Below, piece after piece: positions 18,780-26,819 of a stretch of DNA of 63,308 bases. The position numbers and the translations under genes were made by a program. The DNA is taken from contig CAJGEC010000010.1 of assembly GCA_904502285.1 (NCBI GenBank), positions 1-63,308 of the forward strand, read 5' to 3'. The stretch comes from an uncultured Alistipes sp. (GTDB lineage Bacteria > Bacteroidota > Bacteroidia > Bacteroidales > Rikenellaceae). The notes below the pieces were generated by a model. That model was given only the letters and a program-made list of their open reading frames with translations, was not told where the DNA came from and did no database searches. How positions within the stretch are numbered: the stretch's first letter is position 1; each line of letters starts with the position of its first letter.

Positions 18780-21197
18780 ATGAGACATAACGATAAGGAT
18801 TTTGACGATTTGGCTCTCACGCCTGAGTTATTCGATGGACAGCACCAGGTGATTCCCATCGTGTCGGGTGGTGACGACACCATCGAAGAGGTAAACCTCC
18901 CTGAGGTACTTCCCATATTAACCCTACGTAGTTCGGTTATCTTTCCTGGTTCGGTGACCCCTATCACCGTGGGCCGTGCTAAGTCTATCGCCTTGGTACG
19001 CGCCGTGGAGGCTGGTGACAAGCTCTTGGGTGCTGTGCTACAGGTAGATGGCTCGGTGGAGGACCCTCAGCCAAACGATATGCACAAGGTTGGTACTTCG
19101 GCTCGCATCCTCAAGGTTTTGGAGATGCCCAACGGCAACCTCACAGTAATCTTGGCTGGTTTAGAGAAGATCGAGGTTGGTGAATATATCTCTACTCAGC
19201 CATACTTCAAGGCCACAATCACCCCAATCAAGGACACCACTCCCGACCCCAAGAATGTGGAGTTCACAGCCTTAGTAGACTCAATCAAAGAGGTTGCCTT
19301 GAACATCATCAACATATCTCCACTAATGCCTAAGGAGGCGGCCTTTGCCATTAAGAATCTCGATTCGAGCCGTGCTATCATCAACTTCATCTGCTCGAAT
19401 ATGGATCTCACGGACGACGACCGCCAGCAACTCCTTGAGGCCCCAGGTCTCCTTGCTCGCTCACGTCGTTTGCTTGAGATATTGGTGCGTGAGCAGCAAC
19501 TCGCCGAGATAAAGAACGACATTCAGAATCGTGTCAAGCAGGATATCGACAAGCAGCAGAAGGATTACTACCTCCAGCAGCAGATGCGCGTAATTCAGGA
19601 TGAGTTGGGCGACGGTATGGATGCCGACGTGGAGCGTATGCGCGAGGCGGCAAAGAGCAAAAAGTGGGCAAAGAGTACAGCAGAACTCTTCGAAAAGGAG
19701 GTTGCTAAACTTGAGCGCCTCAACCCTGCCATTGCCGAGTACTCAGTACAGATCAACTACCTACAACTTATGCTCGACCTCCCTTGGGAGGAGATGACCG
19801 AGGATCACCTCGACCTCAACGCCGTAAAGGCACAACTCGACAAGGACCACTTCGGCCTCGACGAGGTCAAGGAGCGTCTATTGGAGCACCTCGCAGTCAT
19901 TAAGCTCAAGGGTGACCTCAAATCCCCTATTCTCTGCCTCTATGGCCCTCCAGGAGTTGGTAAGACCTCGTTGGGCAAGTCGGTAGCGGAGGCTATGGGT
20001 CGTAAGTTCGGACGTATATCACTTGGTGGCTTGCACGACGAGTCAGAGATTCGTGGCCACCGCCGCACATATATTGGCGCTATGCCTGGCCGTATCATCG
20101 AGACCATCAAGCGTTGTGGCGCTTCAAACCCTGTGATCATCCTCGACGAGATTGACAAGGTATCACGCTCGAACCACGGTGACCCTTCAAGCGCACTCTT
20201 GGAGGTACTCGACCCAGAGCAGAACACCACCTTCCACGACAACTACCTCGACACGGAGTATGACCTCTCGAAGGTGTTGTTCATCGCTACGGCAAACAAC
20301 ATCGAGAATATATCGTCGGCCTTGCGCGACCGTATGGAGATGATTAACATTCCTGGCTATATCCTTGAGGATAAGGTACATATCGCACAGGAACACCTCG
20401 TAGCTAAGCAGCGCGAGGCACACGGCATTGCCGAAGATAAGCTCTCGCTAAGCAAGGAGGCCATAGTGCGTATCATCGAGGACTACACACGCGAGTCGGG
20501 TGTGCGAGGTCTCGACAAGAATATTGCAAAAATTGCTCGCAACCGTGCCAAGGCGATCGCCCTTGAGGAGGAGTACACCGCAACGTTAGAGGCCGATATG
20601 GTTGAGCCTATCCTCGGTAAGCCAATCTTCCGCAACGACCGCTATGACATCGCAGGAATGAAGGGTGTTGTTACGGGCTTGGCTTGGACACAGGTAGGTG
20701 GCGACATCCTCTACATCGAGTCGCTCCTAACCCCTGGTAAGGGCAAATTGACCCTCACGGGTAACCTCGGCGATGTGATGAAGGAGTCGGCGACGATTGC
20801 TCACGAGTGGGTTATGGCCCACTACGCAGAACTCGGCATCGACCGCAAGATGTTCGAGGAGTGGGATTTGAATATCCACGTTCCTGAGGGCGCAGTACCT
20901 AAGGATGGTCCTTCGGCTGGTATCACTATGGTAACCTCTATCGTCTCGACATATACGGGTCGTGAGGTCAAGGAGCGTATCGCTATGACGGGTGAGACCA
21001 CCCTTCGTGGTAGGGTTACTGCCGTGGGTGGCATCCGCGAGAAGATCTTGGCAGCAAAACGTGCTGGCATCCGCGAAATCATCCTCTCGGAGGAGAACCG
21101 CCGCGACATCGAGGAGATCAAGGCCGAGTATCTTGAGGGTCTTGAGTTCCACTACGTAAAGTGTAACGACGAGGTTCTTGCATTGGCACTCAAGTAG
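18780..21197 (+). CDS. lon: ATP-dependent protease Lon
   Basis: 805 residues from the ATG at 18780. The open frame extends to 18603 but that part is promoter/leader-like and not Lon-like. Lon N-terminal substrate domain (about 40-235, LTLRSSVIFPGSVTPI), coiled-coil, then AAA+ with Walker A GPPGVGKTS (about 388-396), Walker B VIILDEIDK and sensor residues. The protease domain has catalytic Ser near 712 in PKDGPSAG and the catalytic Lys after GGIREKILAAKRAG. It degrades misfolded and regulatory proteins in the cytosol. kdsB starts 15 bases downstream, so lon is probably the first gene of the kds operon. Confidence 0.97.
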   Translation: MRHNDKDFDDLALTPELFDGQHQVIPIVSGGDDTIEEVNLPEVLPILTLRSSVIFPGSVTPITVGRAKSIALVRAVEAGDKLLGAVLQVDGSVEDPQPNDMHKVGTSARILKVLEMPNGNLTVILAGLEKIEVGEYISTQPYFKATITPIKDTTPDPKNVEFTALVDSIKEVALNIINISPLMPKEAAFAIKNLDSSRAIINFICSNMDLTDDDRQQLLEAPGLLARSRRLLEILVREQQLAEIKNDIQNRVKQDIDKQQKDYYLQQQMRVIQDELGDGMDADVERMREAAKSKKWAKSTAELFEKEVAKLERLNPAIAEYSVQINYLQLMLDLPWEEMTEDHLDLNAVKAQLDKDHFGLDEVKERLLEHLAVIKLKGDLKSPILCLYGPPGVGKTSLGKSVAEAMGRKFGRISLGGLHDESEIRGHRRTYIGAMPGRIIETIKRCGASNPVIILDEIDKVSRSNHGDPSSALLEVLDPEQNTTFHDNYLDTEYDLSKVLFIATANNIENISSALRDRMEMINIPGYILEDKVHIAQEHLVAKQREAHGIAEDKLSLSKEAIVRIIEDYTRESGVRGLDKNIAKIARNRAKAIALEEEYTATLEADMVEPILGKPIFRNDRYDIAGMKGVVTGLAWTQVGGDILYIESLLTPGKGKLTLTGNLGDVMKESATIAHEWVMAHYAELGIDRKMFEEWDLNIHVPEGAVPKDGPSAGITMVTSIVSTYTGREVKERIAMTGETTLRGRVTAVGGIREKILAAKRAGIREIILSEENRRDIEEIKAEYLEGLEFHYVKCNDEVLALALK

Positions 21198-21212
21198 TTA
21201 AACAATTAAGAT

Positions 21213-21959
21213 ATGAGGGTTTTAGCAATAATCCCTGCACGTTACGCCTCATCGCGTTTTCCGGCCAAGCCTTTAGCAATGCTTGGCCGTAAGTGCATAA
21301 TTGAGTGGGTATGGAGCGTTGCTAAGAGCCAATTCGACGATGTTGTCGTAGCCACCGACGATGAGCGCATCGCCAAAGAGGTCGAGAGCTTTGGAGGTGA
21401 GGCGATGATGACCTCCTCGGAGCATAGATGTGGCACAGAACGCTGCGCCGAAGTGGCCCGAAGGGTGGACGATGGTTACGACATCATACTAAATATTCAG
21501 GGCGACGAGCCATTCATCCTCAAGGAGCAACTATGCGAGGTGGTGGCACAATTCGCTAACCCCGACATCGACATAGCGACCCTCGCAACACCAATCCCTC
21601 CAGCCGAGAGTCACGACATTTTTGACCCCAACTGCGTGAAGGTGACTCTCTCAGATAGTGGGCGCGCGCTCTACTTCTCTCGCTCACCTATACCCTACAT
21701 TCGTGGAGTGGAGAGAGAGGAGTGGGCATCACACCACACCTACTACCGCCACTTAGGCATCTACGCCTTTCGTCGTGAGGTACTACAACAGATTACACAA
21801 CTTACACCTACACCATTGGAGATGGCCGAGAGTCTTGAGCAGCTACGTTGGTTGCAGAGTGGCTACACCATAGGCGTAGGCCTGACATCGTCACACAGCA
21901 TAGGCATCGACACCCCCGAAGATTTGGAGCGCGCTCAGACGATGCTCAGCCAAGAGTAA
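21213..21959 (+). CDS. kdsB: 3-deoxy-manno-octulosonate cytidylyltransferase
   Basis: 248 residues. The CMP-Kdo synthetase signature AIIPARYASSRFPAKPL is at the N-terminus. Other family motifs are VVVATDDERIA, ILNIQGDEPFI and YFSRSPIPY. It activates Kdo with CTP for lipid A-core assembly. It lies between lon and kdsA with gaps of about 15 bases on both sides. Confidence 0.96.
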   Translation: MRVLAIIPARYASSRFPAKPLAMLGRKCIIEWVWSVAKSQFDDVVVATDDERIAKEVESFGGEAMMTSSEHRCGTERCAEVARRVDDGYDIILNIQGDEPFILKEQLCEVVAQFANPDIDIATLATPIPPAESHDIFDPNCVKVTLSDSGRALYFSRSPIPYIRGVEREEWASHHTYYRHLGIYAFRREVLQQITQLTPTPLEMAESLEQLRWLQSGYTIGVGLTSSHSIGIDTPEDLERAQTMLSQE

Positions 21960-21975
21960 TAAGCCAAAGGAGAGT

Positions 21976-22737
21976 ATGGAGCATAGAAAACCGATATTCA
22001 TTGCTGGTCCTTGCGTGATTGAGAGTCGCGAGGTTATGGAGTTCACGGCCCAGACCATTGCCGAGATAGCGACACGCCTCGGTGTCGAGATCTACTTCAA
22101 GGCCTCCTTCGATAAGGCCAACCGCACCTCGCTACACTCCTACCGTGGCGTAGGCATAGAGCGTGGTATAGTCCTTCTCGACGAGATAAAGCAACGATAC
22201 AACCTGCCGATAATCACCGATATACACGAGGCGTGGCAGGCCGATGTAGTGGCCTCCGTGGCAGATGTCATACAGATTCCAGCACTACTTAGCCGACAGA
22301 CCGACCTCATCGTCGCAGCAGCACGAAGCCAGCGAATCGTAAACATCAAGAAGGGACAATTCCTATCGGGTCTCGATATGCGACACCCCTACCTCAAGGC
22401 TATGGAGAGTGGCGCGATGGAGGTGTGGCTCACCGAGCGTGGCAACACCTTTGGCTACAACAACCTTGTGGTAGACTTCAGAAATATCGCCGATATGCAC
22501 ACCTTTGCCCCTACCGTGATCATGGATTGCACCCACTCGGTACAACGCCCTGGCGGCGGCGAGGGGTGTAGCAGTGGCAACAGAGAGTTCATCCCTGCCA
22601 TGGCCGAGGCTGCAAAGGCCTTTGGTTGCGACGGCTACTTCTTCGAGGTACACCCAACACCCGAAGAGGCTCTATGCGACGGCGACAACAGCCTATATCT
22701 CAACAACTTAGAGACTATCATTACTAAACTACTATAA
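21976..22737 (+). CDS. kdsA: 3-deoxy-8-phosphooctulonate synthase
   Basis: 253 residues, slightly shorter than the E. coli enzyme. Signature residues: FIAGPCVIES, KASFDKANRTSLHSYRG, CTHSVQRPGG and FFEVHPTPEEAL. It condenses PEP with arabinose-5-phosphate to Kdo-8-phosphate. It is followed 15 bases later by the isomerase that supplies arabinose-5-phosphate. The phosphatase step (KdsC) is not in this cluster. Confidence 0.96.
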   Translation: MEHRKPIFIAGPCVIESREVMEFTAQTIAEIATRLGVEIYFKASFDKANRTSLHSYRGVGIERGIVLLDEIKQRYNLPIITDIHEAWQADVVASVADVIQIPALLSRQTDLIVAAARSQRIVNIKKGQFLSGLDMRHPYLKAMESGAMEVWLTERGNTFGYNNLVVDFRNIADMHTFAPTVIMDCTHSVQRPGGGEGCSSGNREFIPAMAEAAKAFGCDGYFFEVHPTPEEALCDGDNSLYLNNLETIITKLL

Positions 22738-22752
22738 CCTTCAACACAACCC

Positions 22753-23343
22753 ATGACACCCCAAGATATTCTTAACATCGGGCGCAAGACTCTGCATAAC
22801 GAGGCAGAGACCCTGCTACAGATAGAGAACTCTCTCGACGACAGATTCATCGAGGCCGTAGACCTCATCTACGAGTGTAGCGGTAAGGTTGTAGTTACGG
22901 GAATGGGCAAGTCGGGCATCATAGCCCACAAAATTGCGGCGATGCTGACAAGCACAGGCACTCCTGCCATCTTCCTACACCCAGCCGAAGCCCTCCACGG
23001 TGACCTCGGCATCATCTCCAAAGGGGATATCCTTTTGGCACTATCGCACTCTGGTCAGACCGAGGAGGTGTGCCGTGTGGCAGACTACGCCTCATCAATC
23101 GGCAATAGCATCGTGGCACTAACAAGCCACAGCGACTCTCGCCTTGCAACATACGCCAACATAATTCTCTGTAGCGAAGTAAAGCGTGAGGACTGTCTAC
23201 TAAACATAGTGCCCACGGCCTCAACTACCGCACACCTCGCCCTGGGTGACGCCATAGCCACAGCACTTATGTTTAAGCGCAACTTCCACCTTGAGGACTT
23301 CAGACGCCTACACCCCGAAGGCACAATAGTTGATCACGACTAA
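22753..23343 (+). CDS. kdsD: Arabinose-5-phosphate isomerase, SIS domain only
   Basis: 196 residues forming a single SIS domain: VVVTGMGKSGIIAHKIAAML, STGTPAIFLHPAEALHGDLG, ALSHSGQTEEV and MFKRNFHLEDFRRLHPEG. It lacks the C-terminal CBS pair of E. coli KdsD (about 328 residues). SIS-only enzymes of this kind are known in Bacteroides fragilis. Its position directly after kdsB and kdsA supports conversion of ribulose-5-phosphate to arabinose-5-phosphate. The next gene starts 12 bases downstream. Confidence 0.92.
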   Translation: MTPQDILNIGRKTLHNEAETLLQIENSLDDRFIEAVDLIYECSGKVVVTGMGKSGIIAHKIAAMLTSTGTPAIFLHPAEALHGDLGIISKGDILLALSHSGQTEEVCRVADYASSIGNSIVALTSHSDSRLATYANIILCSEVKREDCLLNIVPTASTTAHLALGDAIATALMFKRNFHLEDFRRLHPEGTIVDHD

Positions 23344-23355
23344 CGAACTAATATT

Positions 23356-25200
23356 ATGGATATCAGAAGGTTAATCGACAAATTAGAGCAGAACGGAGAA
23401 CTCCTACGTATCACCACAAAGGTAGATACGCGCTTCGAGTTATGCGAAATTACGGACCGCATCTCTAAGCAGGCGGGAGGTGGCAAGGCCATCCTCTTCG
23501 AGAACACCGGAACGGACTACCCTGTACTTATGAATATGATGGGGTCGGATAGGCGTATGGCGTGGGCTCTGGATGTCGAGGATCTCGACGAGATATCGGC
23601 ACGCATAGACAACCTCCTCAAGGATGCTCTTTCACCCAAGCACTCGCTATGGGAGAAGATGCAGATGTTGCCCCTCTTGGGCGATGTGGCCAAGTGGTTT
23701 CCTAAGCGCATAAAGGGTCGTGGTCGCTGTCAGGAGGTGGTGTGGCAAGGTGACGAGGTAGACCTCTCGAAACTCCCAATCCTCACCTCGTGGCCAGCAG
23801 ATGGTGGACCATTCATCACACTCCCAATGGTAGCAACCGTAGATCCTGAGAGTGGCATCCCCAACCTCGGAATGTACCGTATGCAGATTTTGGATAAGCG
23901 CACAACGGGAATGCACTGGCACCGCCATAAGACCGGAGCAAGACACTACGACGCCTATAAGCGATTGGGTAGGCGTATGCCCGTGAGTGTGACCATAGGT
24001 GGTGATGCCACCTATATCTACTCGGCTACAGCCCCACTGCCCGACAACCTCGACGAGATGCTTCTTGCAGGTATGCTCCGCCGTAGGCCTGTGCGTTTGG
24101 TGAAATCTCTGACAAACGATATATGGATACCTGAGGATTGCGACTTCGTAATCGAGGGATATGTAGACCCCGCGGAGGACTTAACCGTGGAGGGCCCTTT
24201 TGGAGACCACACAGGCTTCTACTCGCTCACCGACCTCTACCCCAAGTTCCACGTCGAGTGCATCACCTCGCGTCGTGACGCCATATATGCCGCTACCATA
24301 GTGGGTGTTCCACCGATGGAGGATGCCTACATCGCCAAGGCCACCGAACGCATATTCCTTGCACCAATACGCCTTGTCGTTCAACCTGAGGTACGCGACC
24401 TCTTTATGCCGATAGAGGGCACTGCCCACAACATAGCCATCGTCTCGATAGCCAAGCGATACCTCGGACAGCCCAACAAGGTGGCACAAGGTCTCTGGAG
24501 TGCTGGACAGATGATGTTCAACAAATACTTGGTCGTAGCACCCGAAGAGTGCGACATTCGCTCCAAGGAGCAGTTGCTCACCCTCCTAAAGGGTGTAGAC
24601 CCCTCGAAGAACCTTATCTGGTCGGAGGGTATCCTCGACGTCTTGGACCACGCAACAGCCACGACGGGCTATGGCTCAAAACTGGCCATCGACCTAACCG
24701 ACATAGAGACAGCCTCCCTGCCCCAAAGCTTCGCTACACCACGCACGGCACACCCCGTAGGTGGCGTAGAACTCTTCAATACCGAGTTTGCCAAGGAGTG
24801 GGGAATACTCATCCTCTATGCCGAGCGTGAGTGGCACGAACAGATAGATGTGGAGGCCTATCTCACCCAGAACAACTTTACGGATATGAAGTATGTCGCC
24901 CTCTTCGACCGTGGAGCTGCAGGATATATGACCCCCTCAGACCTCCTCTGGCTTGCAGCGGCAAATACCGACCCCAAGCGCGACATACGTCTCTTTGGCA
25001 AGACCCTCATCATAGATGCTCGCTCGAAGCGACCAGGCTATGGCGACAACCCTGCGCGCTTCCCCAATGTCGTGACTTCGTACCCCGACACCATACACCT
25101 CGTAGATGAGCGCTGGGCGGAGTACAACATCGGGGAGTTCGTCGAGTCACCCTCACGTCGCTACCGCAAACTATGGCTCTCGGACGAGGCACAATGGTAA
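23356..25200 (+). CDS. UbiD-family prenyl-FMN-dependent decarboxylase
   Basis: 614 residues, at the long end of the family, resembling the group annotated as menaquinone biosynthesis decarboxylase. UbiD motifs include PNLGMYRMQ with TGMHWHRHKTGARHY (prFMN and metal site region) and TVEGPFGDHTGFYS (catalytic Glu). The substrate is not defined. Aromatic acid decarboxylation linked to quinone synthesis is the usual annotation, but other UbiD enzymes act on unrelated acids. It is co-directional with the kds genes and is followed after 6 bases by the helix-hairpin-helix protein. No UbiX flavin prenyltransferase gene is in the window. Confidence 0.85.
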   Translation: MDIRRLIDKLEQNGELLRITTKVDTRFELCEITDRISKQAGGGKAILFENTGTDYPVLMNMMGSDRRMAWALDVEDLDEISARIDNLLKDALSPKHSLWEKMQMLPLLGDVAKWFPKRIKGRGRCQEVVWQGDEVDLSKLPILTSWPADGGPFITLPMVATVDPESGIPNLGMYRMQILDKRTTGMHWHRHKTGARHYDAYKRLGRRMPVSVTIGGDATYIYSATAPLPDNLDEMLLAGMLRRRPVRLVKSLTNDIWIPEDCDFVIEGYVDPAEDLTVEGPFGDHTGFYSLTDLYPKFHVECITSRRDAIYAATIVGVPPMEDAYIAKATERIFLAPIRLVVQPEVRDLFMPIEGTAHNIAIVSIAKRYLGQPNKVAQGLWSAGQMMFNKYLVVAPEECDIRSKEQLLTLLKGVDPSKNLIWSEGILDVLDHATATTGYGSKLAIDLTDIETASLPQSFATPRTAHPVGGVELFNTEFAKEWGILILYAEREWHEQIDVEAYLTQNNFTDMKYVALFDRGAAGYMTPSDLLWLAAANTDPKRDIRLFGKTLIIDARSKRPGYGDNPARFPNVVTSYPDTIHLVDERWAEYNIGEFVESPSRRYRKLWLSDEAQW

Positions 25201-25206
25201 ACGGAT

Positions 25207-26283
25207 ATGTCAAACGAGCGTACAAAGCAACTACTAAGGGGTATCACGACCCTAATCCCCTTACTCATAATAGTCGTGCTTCTGCTATACTTCGCAAAGG
25301 CACCAAGCACCCCTCAGCCCCACGACACACCCTCGGAGCAACCGACAGCAGTGGCAGACTCGGTGATTAACAAGCACCATTTCAGCAACTTCGACCCCAA
25401 CGAGGCTTCGTACATTGAGTTAGTCGAGGCGGGTGTGGAGCGCCGTGTGGCGGTAAGCATAATACGTTGGCGCGAATCAGGCAAGGTGTATCGCATAAAG
25501 GAAGATATCGCCCTCTGCTATGGTATGACCGACTCGCTATACCTCCTATTGGAGCCATATATAATTATAGGTAAGGAGTACGCCATAAAGCCTAAGAGCG
25601 ACAATAAAACATTCACCAAGAGCAAGAGGCAAGATGTGCAGATTGCATACGAGCCATTCCTTATCGACACCGCCTCTGTGGTTTACCTCTCGACCATAGG
25701 TTTCTCGGTGCGACAAGCCGAGGTGATAGCGAACTACCGCGAGGCCATAGGTGGCATAACATCGATGGATAAGTTCAGGGAGTGCTATGTCGTAGATGAC
25801 GAAGTGGCAGACCGCCTTGAGCCATACATAATATTTTCGCCTAAGGATGTTATCGCACCCTCAACTCGCAAAATAGATATCAATAGTGCCGACTCCACGG
25901 CCCTCGTAGCTCTCAGGGGCATAGGTCCAAAGAGTGCGCAACACATCATCCGTTACCGCGATTTGCTCGGTGGATACCACGAAATCGAGCAAATTCTTGA
26001 ACTCGAATGTGTAACAACCGAGAATTTTAACACTTTTTCTCAACAAATTTACGCTGATACTGCACGAATTGAGAAAATTTATATTAACTTTGCACGCCCA
26101 AAGCAGATGGAGGTTCACCCATATATTACGAACCGAATGCTTAAGCGCATAATTAACCACAGAGAATTGAAAGGAGGTTGGAGTACCATAGAAGAGATGA
26201 CCGACGCTAACATAATGAGTGAGGATGAGGCAATGCGAATTGCACCATATCTCGATTTTGGTACACACACATCCACAGAATAA
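25207..26283 (+). CDS. Membrane-anchored ComEA-like protein with repeated helix-hairpin-helix motifs
   Basis: 358 residues. A single N-terminal membrane helix (about 14-29, LIPLLIIVVLLLYFA) is followed by a Ser/Thr/Pro linker and then about four HhH units: near 65-115 (DPNEASYIELVEAGV), 150-205 (IDTASVVYLSTIGFS), 222-275 (the best match, INSADSTALVALRGIGPKSAQHIIRYR) and 290-350. HhH domains bind DNA without sequence specificity. The family resembles ComEA, which pulls DNA through the envelope in natural transformation. Start codon ATG is 7 bases after the ubiD stop. Natural competence in this organism is not shown. Confidence 0.8.
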   Translation: MSNERTKQLLRGITTLIPLLIIVVLLLYFAKAPSTPQPHDTPSEQPTAVADSVINKHHFSNFDPNEASYIELVEAGVERRVAVSIIRWRESGKVYRIKEDIALCYGMTDSLYLLLEPYIIIGKEYAIKPKSDNKTFTKSKRQDVQIAYEPFLIDTASVVYLSTIGFSVRQAEVIANYREAIGGITSMDKFRECYVVDDEVADRLEPYIIFSPKDVIAPSTRKIDINSADSTALVALRGIGPKSAQHIIRYRDLLGGYHEIEQILELECVTTENFNTFSQQIYADTARIEKIYINFARPKQMEVHPYITNRMLKRIINHRELKGGWSTIEEMTDANIMSEDEAMRIAPYLDFGTHTSTE

Positions 26284-26304
26284 CCACACACTCCCTCATA
26301 ATAC

Positions 26305-26425
26305 AGCAAAGGGGCAGGCAATTAAGGCGAGTTCGGTAGCGATTACAGAACGAGCAATAGCAAAGGGGCCGAGAGAAGGGCCGAGAGAAGGGCCGAGAGA
26401 ATGAGCAATAAAGGCGAGTTCGGTA
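26305..26425. repeat. Imperfect duplication with three 12-bp tandem repeats
   Basis: AGCAAAGGGGC occurs at 26305-26315 and 26359-26369. AAGGCGAGTTCGGTA occurs at 26324-26338 and 26411-26425. Inside the second unit GGGCCGAGAGAA is repeated exactly three times (26366-26401). The stretch lies between comEA-like and rpsU and has no coding signal. Confidence 0.9.
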
Positions 26426-26527
26426 AAAGATAAAAAGGCTGGCTGTATTTAGTTGGGATGCAAAACGAAAAAAGCCCCACAAAAAAAACAAAAACAAGAG
26501 TATTAATTTAAAAAAAAGAATAGAACT

Positions 26528-26719
26528 ATGATCGTAATGAAGGTACAGGAGGGTGAGAACATCGAGCGCGCCCTTAAGAAGTTTAAGAGAAAGTATGAGC
26601 GTACAGGCGTTTTGAAGGAGCTTCGTCGTCGCCAGTACTTCACAAAGCCATCTATCGCTAAGCGTGAGGCTATGCAGCACGCTATCTACGTAGAGCACAC
26701 TTACCGTCAGGAGGAGTAA
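26528..26719 (+). CDS. rpsU: 30S ribosomal protein S21
   Basis: 63 residues, the usual size. Characteristic S21 sequence VKVQEGENIERALKKFKRK in variant form (MKVQEGENIERALKKFKRK), followed by LKELRRRQYFTKPS. It binds the small subunit near the anti-Shine-Dalgarno region. It is preceded by an A-rich leader and ends at a strong terminator. No clear promoter is visible directly upstream. Confidence 0.96.
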   Translation: MIVMKVQEGENIERALKKFKRKYERTGVLKELRRRQYFTKPSIAKREAMQHAIYVEHTYRQEE

Positions 26720-26744
26720 TACTTAGATAATAAGCGTATAAATG

Positions 26745-26776
26745 AGAGTCTAACTTGTTAGTTAGACTCTTTTTTT
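26745..26776 (+). terminator. Intrinsic terminator after rpsU
   Basis: Stem AGAGTCTAAC / GTTAGACTCT (10 bp, perfect), loop TTGTTA, then a T-tract. The loop TTG also forms the -33 box of the next promoter. Confidence 0.93.
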
Positions 26777-26785
26777 GTATATTTG
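26755..26785 (+). promoter_or_regulatory. Promoter of the DPP-IV-like peptidase, overlapping the rpsU terminator
   Basis: TTG (26755-26757) lies in the terminator loop. After 20 bp, TATATTTG (26778-26785) is found just past the T-tract. The ATG is 34 bases further on. Confidence 0.7.
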
Positions 26786-26819
26786 CCCTTAGAGACAACT
26801 AATTAACAACATACCTAAA

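Noticed and set aside
23356..25200. Ubiquinone synthesis role for the UbiD protein
   Set aside because: The organism type uses menaquinone and no other ubiquinone genes are present. Only the family name is used.
26085..26092. TAACTTTG inside the comEA-like gene as rpsU promoter
   Set aside because: It is 436 bases from rpsU, has no -33 box at suitable spacing and lies in coding sequence.
26366..26401. Tandem 12-bp repeats considered as a CRISPR array
   Set aside because: Units are contiguous with no spacers and no cas genes. The 9-bp array at 35194 fails likewise.
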